Below the pieces are notes generated by a model, which had not been told where the DNA came from, did not search any database, and worked only from the letters and a program-made list of their open reading frames with translations. The translations under genes were made by a program, and so were the position numbers. A stretch of 64,000 bases of DNA from CAVTWH01 sp963850915 (GTDB taxonomy: Bacteria; Actinomycetota; Actinomycetes; Mycobacteriales; Micromonosporaceae): assembly GCA_963850915.1 (NCBI GenBank), contig CAWKND010000012.1:62001-126000 (forward strand). Direction: 5' to 3'. Shown here one piece after another: positions 61,037 through 64,000 of the stretch. Positions within the stretch are counted from its first letter, which is position 1; each line of letters starts with the position of its first letter.

Positions 61037-61891
61037 CTAGTCGGTGCGGCCGGTTACCCAGCGGGTACGCCGGATGATGGTGCGGGACATGAACAGCAGC
61101 GGGATGTTGAGGCAGCCGAGCAGCAGCAGCCAGATACCGCCGCCGACCGAGTCGGTCGGGATGATCACGGCCGCGGCGAACACGATGGTGGCCAGGTACC
61201 ACCAGGTCGCCCAGTGGTAGACGCGGGCGAAGAACAGGGCGCGCACGATGGTCGGCCGCTTCTTGTCGGTCGCCGTGGTACCCACCACGATCGCGGCGAG
61301 CGCGAAGATCCCGAGTACCAGGAACTCGCCCAGCATCACCCCGAACGCGATGACCGGGCGGGAGTCGCGCAGCAGGCCGGTGAGCATGCCGTTGATCGGC
61401 GCGAGGTAGAAGGCGCTGAGCAGGAAGCAGATGGTACGCACGATGAACGCGTAGATCGCGCCGGCCACGAACGAGCCGGTGATCGGCTGCTGGATGTGCA
61501 GGTCTTCGAAGGTCAGCTGCGACGGTGGCAGCGGAAACGGCGGCTGCACCTGACCCAGCGGCCCGGCGGCGGGCTGTAGCGGGCTCGGCGGCGGCACGGC
61601 GGGTGCCTGGGCCGGCAGCGAGTCGGCGACCACGGTGCCCTCGATGATCGGCTGTGGCCGGTTGGGCGGGCTCGGCTGGGTGAACGGGCTCGGCTGGGTG
61701 AGCGGGCTCGGCTGGGTGAGCGGGTTCGGCTGAGCGGGCTGGCTCGGCTGCGGGGGCGGGTTCGGCTGAGTGGGCTGGGCCGGGCGGGTGGGCTGGGCCG
61801 GGCGGGTGGGCCGGCCGATGGTCGGCGGGAACGGGCCGGGCCGCTGCTGCGCCGGCTCGGGCGGCGGGGCGGCGGCGGGGTCGTCGGTCAT
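61037..61891 (-). CDS. membrane protein with proline-rich repeat N-terminus
   Basis: The 284-residue protein begins with 110 residues of Pro/Gln/Ala/Thr-rich sequence with TQPSPL and RPAQPT repeats, encoded by an 18-bp DNA repeat. It then has four hydrophobic segments (VAGAIYAFIVRTICFLLSAFY, VIAFGVMLGEFLVLGIFALAA, WATWWYLATIVFAAAVIIP, IWLLLLGCLNIPLLFMS). The tail may be a flexible binding region. It is 2 bp from the downstream membrane gene. Function unknown. Confidence 0.85.
   Translation of the reverse strand: MTDDPAAAPPPEPAQQRPGPFPPTIGRPTRPAQPTRPAQPTQPNPPPQPSQPAQPNPLTQPSPLTQPSPFTQPSPPNRPQPIIEGTVVADSLPAQAPAVPPPSPLQPAAGPLGQVQPPFPLPPSQLTFEDLHIQQPITGSFVAGAIYAFIVRTICFLLSAFYLAPINGMLTGLLRDSRPVIAFGVMLGEFLVLGIFALAAIVVGTTATDKKRPTIVRALFFARVYHWATWWYLATIVFAAAVIIPTDSVGGGIWLLLLGCLNIPLLFMSRTIIRRTRWVTGRTD
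61668..61739. repeat. 18-bp tandem repeats in the proline-rich coding region
   Basis: Units GGGCTCGGCTGGGTGA(A/G)C start at 61668, 61686 and 61704, with a diverged copy at 61722. A second 18-bp family (TGGGCTGGGCCGGGCGGG) is at 61771 and 61789. Both preserve reading frame and encode Pro/Gln/Thr/Ser repeats. Confidence 0.85.
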
Positions 61892-61957
61892 CGGGGCTCC
61901 GGGTCTTCAGGGGGGCCGGCGGGTTGAGGGGCCGGCCAAGGCAGGCAGGGCGGCAGG

Positions 61958-63034
61958 TCAGGCCGGCAGGGCGGGGGTGTACTCCGGGTCGATCGCCGCT
62001 GCCGAGCCGGCCACGATCAGCCGCTCGTCGTCGGGGACATTGCGCTTGAGTACGGCGAGCGCGATCTGCCCCCACTCGTGGTGCCGGACGGCGGTACCGA
62101 CGAAGCCGACCACCCGACCGTCCACAGTGGACACCGCAGAACCGGCTGCCGGCAACACATCCGAGCCGACGCCGTCGAGGTGCAGGAGTACCAGCCGGCG
62201 TGGCGGCCGGCCCAGGTTGTGTACCCGGGCCACCGTCTCCTGCCCGCGGTAGCACCCCTTGTCGAGGTGTACCGCCTCCGCCTGCCAGTGCACCTCGGCC
62301 GGGATCGTACGGTGATCGGTCTCGAAGCCCAGCCGTGGCCGGCGCGCCTCGACCCGCAGCGCCTCGAACGCCCACAGCCCGACCCACGGCACCCCGAGGG
62401 AGTCGGCCACCGTGGCGACCTCGGCGCGCGGGACCAGCAGGTCGTACCCGTAGGGCATCCGGCGTACCCAGCCGCCACCCGGCAGCAGTGCCACCGCGTA
62501 CCGGGTGGTGGGTCGCCTGGGTACGTCAGCGGAGGCGAACTTGGCCGCCGGTACCCCGTCGGACTCCGGCGCGGCCAGCTCCGGCACGCCCAGCGCGGCC
62601 ACCGACGCGGCCGGCCCGACCAGTGACAGAAGCGCCCAGTCGGCGGTGACGTCGGCCGGCTCGACCCGCATCATGAAGCGCATCTTGGTCAGGAAGTCCA
62701 GCAGGCCGGGTGTGGCGCCCGGCTCGGTGTCCAGCCAGGTGGTCACCCCGTCGTCGGTGACCAGGGCGTGCTGCTCAACGTGCCCGTGCGGGGAGAGCAC
62801 CAGCAGCTCGGTACCCTCGGCCGCGCCCAGTGCGGTGAGGTGCTGGGTGGTCAGGCTGTGCAGCCAGGTCAGCCGGTCGGCGCCCGGAATCGCGATGATC
62901 CCGCGGTGCGAACGGTCCACCAGACCGGCGGCCGTGGCCAGCGTGCGCTGCTCGCGGGCCGGGTCGCCGTAGTGCGCGACCGCCGCCGCGTCCACCGAGT
63001 CCGGCTCCAGTGCGCCGATCCGTACCTCAGTCAT
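61958..63034 (-). CDS. ygfZ: YgfZ/GcvT-domain folate-binding protein
   Basis: The 358-residue protein has the GcvT-like fold with the YgfZ signature KGCYRGQE followed by VARVHN, and a folate-binding N-terminal domain (VDRSHRGIIAIPGADRLTWLHSL). YgfZ assists Fe-S cluster enzymes such as MiaB. ATG 63034 overlaps the Fur-family gene stop by 8 bp, with GGGGGAGATC immediately upstream, so expression is linked to a metal regulator. Confidence 0.92.
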   Translation of the reverse strand: MTEVRIGALEPDSVDAAAVAHYGDPAREQRTLATAAGLVDRSHRGIIAIPGADRLTWLHSLTTQHLTALGAAEGTELLVLSPHGHVEQHALVTDDGVTTWLDTEPGATPGLLDFLTKMRFMMRVEPADVTADWALLSLVGPAASVAALGVPELAAPESDGVPAAKFASADVPRRPTTRYAVALLPGGGWVRRMPYGYDLLVPRAEVATVADSLGVPWVGLWAFEALRVEARRPRLGFETDHRTIPAEVHWQAEAVHLDKGCYRGQETVARVHNLGRPPRRLVLLHLDGVGSDVLPAAGSAVSTVDGRVVGFVGTAVRHHEWGQIALAVLKRNVPDDERLIVAGSAAAIDPEYTPALPA

Positions 63035-63464
63035 GATCTCCCCCAGTAGTCCCCGAGCCGCAGTGTGCGCAGACGCCGAACAGCGCCACGTGGCCCAGGT
63101 CGACCAGGAAGCCACGCTCGCCCTCCAGCTGATCGGCGAGCGCGGTCAGGGTGCCGGACGGTACCTCGGCGACCCCGCCGCAGGCGCGGCAGACCAGGTG
63201 GACATGCTGCTCGGCGCCGACCGTGTGGTAGGTCGGGGCGCCGTGCGACAGGTGGGCGTGGGTGACCAGGCCCAGCTCCTCCAGCAGCTCCAGGGTGCGG
63301 TACACGGTGGTGATGTTGACCCCGGCGGCCACCGCCGACACCTTCGCGTGTACCTGGTCGGGGGTGGCGTGGCCGAGCCCGTGCACCGCCTCCAGTACCA
63401 GCTGGCGCTGCGCGGTCAGCCGCAGGCCACGGGCCCGGAGCACATCCGCGAGGGTCTCTGACAC
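63027..63464 (-). CDS. Fur-family metalloregulator
   Basis: The 145-residue repressor has the Fur winged helix (LRLTAQRQLVLEAV, ITTVYRTLELLEELGLV), metal-site histidines in EQHVHLVC and two CxxC zinc pairs, CRAC and CAHC. It could be Zur, Fur or a related sensor; the specificity cannot be read here. GTG 63464 is the start. Coupling with ygfZ suggests an iron or zinc link to Fe-S assembly. Confidence 0.92.
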   Translation of the reverse strand: MSETLADVLRARGLRLTAQRQLVLEAVHGLGHATPDQVHAKVSAVAAGVNITTVYRTLELLEELGLVTHAHLSHGAPTYHTVGAEQHVHLVCRACGGVAEVPSGTLTALADQLEGERGFLVDLGHVALFGVCAHCGSGTTGGDHD

Positions 63465-63552
63465 GCCAGAATCCTACGTCGCCGCTGCCCACCCGACGCA
63501 TAGCCGACCGGTCCCCCCGGCGGGCGCCACCGGCCACCGGGGCGCAAACCGG

Positions 63553-64000
63553 TCAGCCGCCGACCCGGGGCAGCCGGGCGGAGAGGTGATCCTGCATACC
63601 CTGGCCGACGGCGGCCATTCCCTGGGCGTACAGCAGCGCGCCGTCAACGATCCCGTACAGCCGCTGCTCGGCGGTGATCTCCTTGGCGGTGACGGTACGC
63701 ACCACGGCGTCGCTGACCATCTCGATCTTCAGGTGGTCGACCTGCCCGATGAGCAGCTGCATCACGCCGAACTGGCTGGTCAGCAGCGCCTCGACCTCGT
63801 CCGTCGGCTGGTCGTCCACGACCACCGGACGCCACCAGCCGACCTCGCGGGCGGCCGGCCGGATCGGCGTACCGTCGTCGTTGATCAGCCAGGAGCGCGA
63901 CTCGTAGCTCAGGAACGGCCGGCCGTCGTGGCTGATCCGGATCTCCTGGGCGAAATCAAAATCCTCGATCGTCGGGTACCCACCCTTGCCGCGCCCGCGC
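63553..64000 (-). CDS. FABP-family (nitrobindin-like) protein, C-terminal part
   Basis: The frame runs off the right edge; the visible 148 residues include GRGKGGYPTIEDFDFAQEIR, HDGRPFLSYESRSWL and AREVGWWRPV, then a barrel-closing region ending SARLPRVGG. This matches the bacterial FABP-like family related to nitrobindins, ten-stranded barrels that may bind haem or fatty acids. The start is beyond the window. It lies upstream of the Fur-family gene in the same direction, with an 88-bp gap. Confidence 0.88.
   Translation of the reverse strand, partial: RGRGKGGYPTIEDFDFAQEIRISHDGRPFLSYESRSWLINDDGTPIRPAAREVGWWRPVVVDDQPTDEVEALLTSQFGVMQLLIGQVDHLKIEMVSDAVVRTVTAKEITAEQRLYGIVDGALLYAQGMAAVGQGMQDHLSARLPRVGG

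Overview
The window is very GC-rich actinobacterial DNA, most likely from the Micromonosporaceae or close relatives. Three things point there: strong GC bias in coding DNA, an intact mycothiol gene (mshA), and a run of hem, rex, bldN, rsbN, bldC, senX3/regX3 and gpm genes in an order I recall from Mycobacterium tuberculosis (about Rv0474 to Rv0512) and partly from Streptomyces. There are no tRNA or rRNA genes, CRISPR arrays, phage genes or insertion sequences. I read this as core chromosome, not an island. The palindrome GTAC is conspicuously frequent throughout.

Layout. 0-8 kb: the end of an unknown gene, a cyclase/NTPase/TPR regulator, an ECF sigma factor coupled to a membrane protein, an FmdB-type zinc ribbon, a lytic transglycosylase carrying a TTA codon, and a double GNAT enzyme. 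8-14 kb: the tetrapyrrole block, running leftward as rex-hemA-hemC-hemD with 4-bp stop/start overlaps, then hemB; a near-perfect Rex operator lies about 300 bp upstream of rex. 14-19 kb: a NarL-type two-component system, then a leftward operon of acyl-CoA ligase, glutaredoxin-like protein and HAD phosphatase. 19-25 kb: the developmental sigma factor bldN and its anti-sigma gene rsbN (with a BldN-type promoter between them), a SerB-like phosphatase, an acyltransferase/epimerase pair, ribosomal protein bS22 and bldC. 25-32 kb: proline dehydrogenase, a CGNR regulator, a TIM-barrel protein, Ppx/GppA, a cysteine-rich protein, a PadR/signal-peptidase-like pair and an MFS exporter. 32-36.5 kb: phosphate control (regX3, senX3, phoU, with a PHO-box-like site between senX3 and phoU) and phosphoglycerate mutase. 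36.7-42.1 kb: an MFS transporter, a GT39-type glycosyltransferase and a class A penicillin-binding protein, all broken by single-base indels. 42-52 kb: a YbjN-like protein, mshA, an SDR, a methyltransferase, two secreted surface proteins (one ending LPVTG), MgtC, murB, a mycothiol-dependent-type enzyme and a macro-domain protein. 52-64 kb: membrane and metabolic genes, an XRE/HbhA-like pair behind a phased GCTAGC operator, asparaginase, a BKACE enzyme, ygfZ, a Fur-family regulator and the C-terminal part of a nitrobindin-like protein.

The genes link three programmes. Redox and haem supply run through Rex. Phosphate sensing runs through SenX3, RegX3 and PhoU. Morphological development runs through BldN, RsbN and BldC. 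The sequence-visible control elements (Rex operator, BldN promoter, PHO box, GCTAGC array) sit where those programmes predict. Nine coding frames look interrupted by single-base indels, eight of them consistent with one extra base. This fits unpolished long-read sequence better than gene decay, so protein ends in those genes should be treated with caution.
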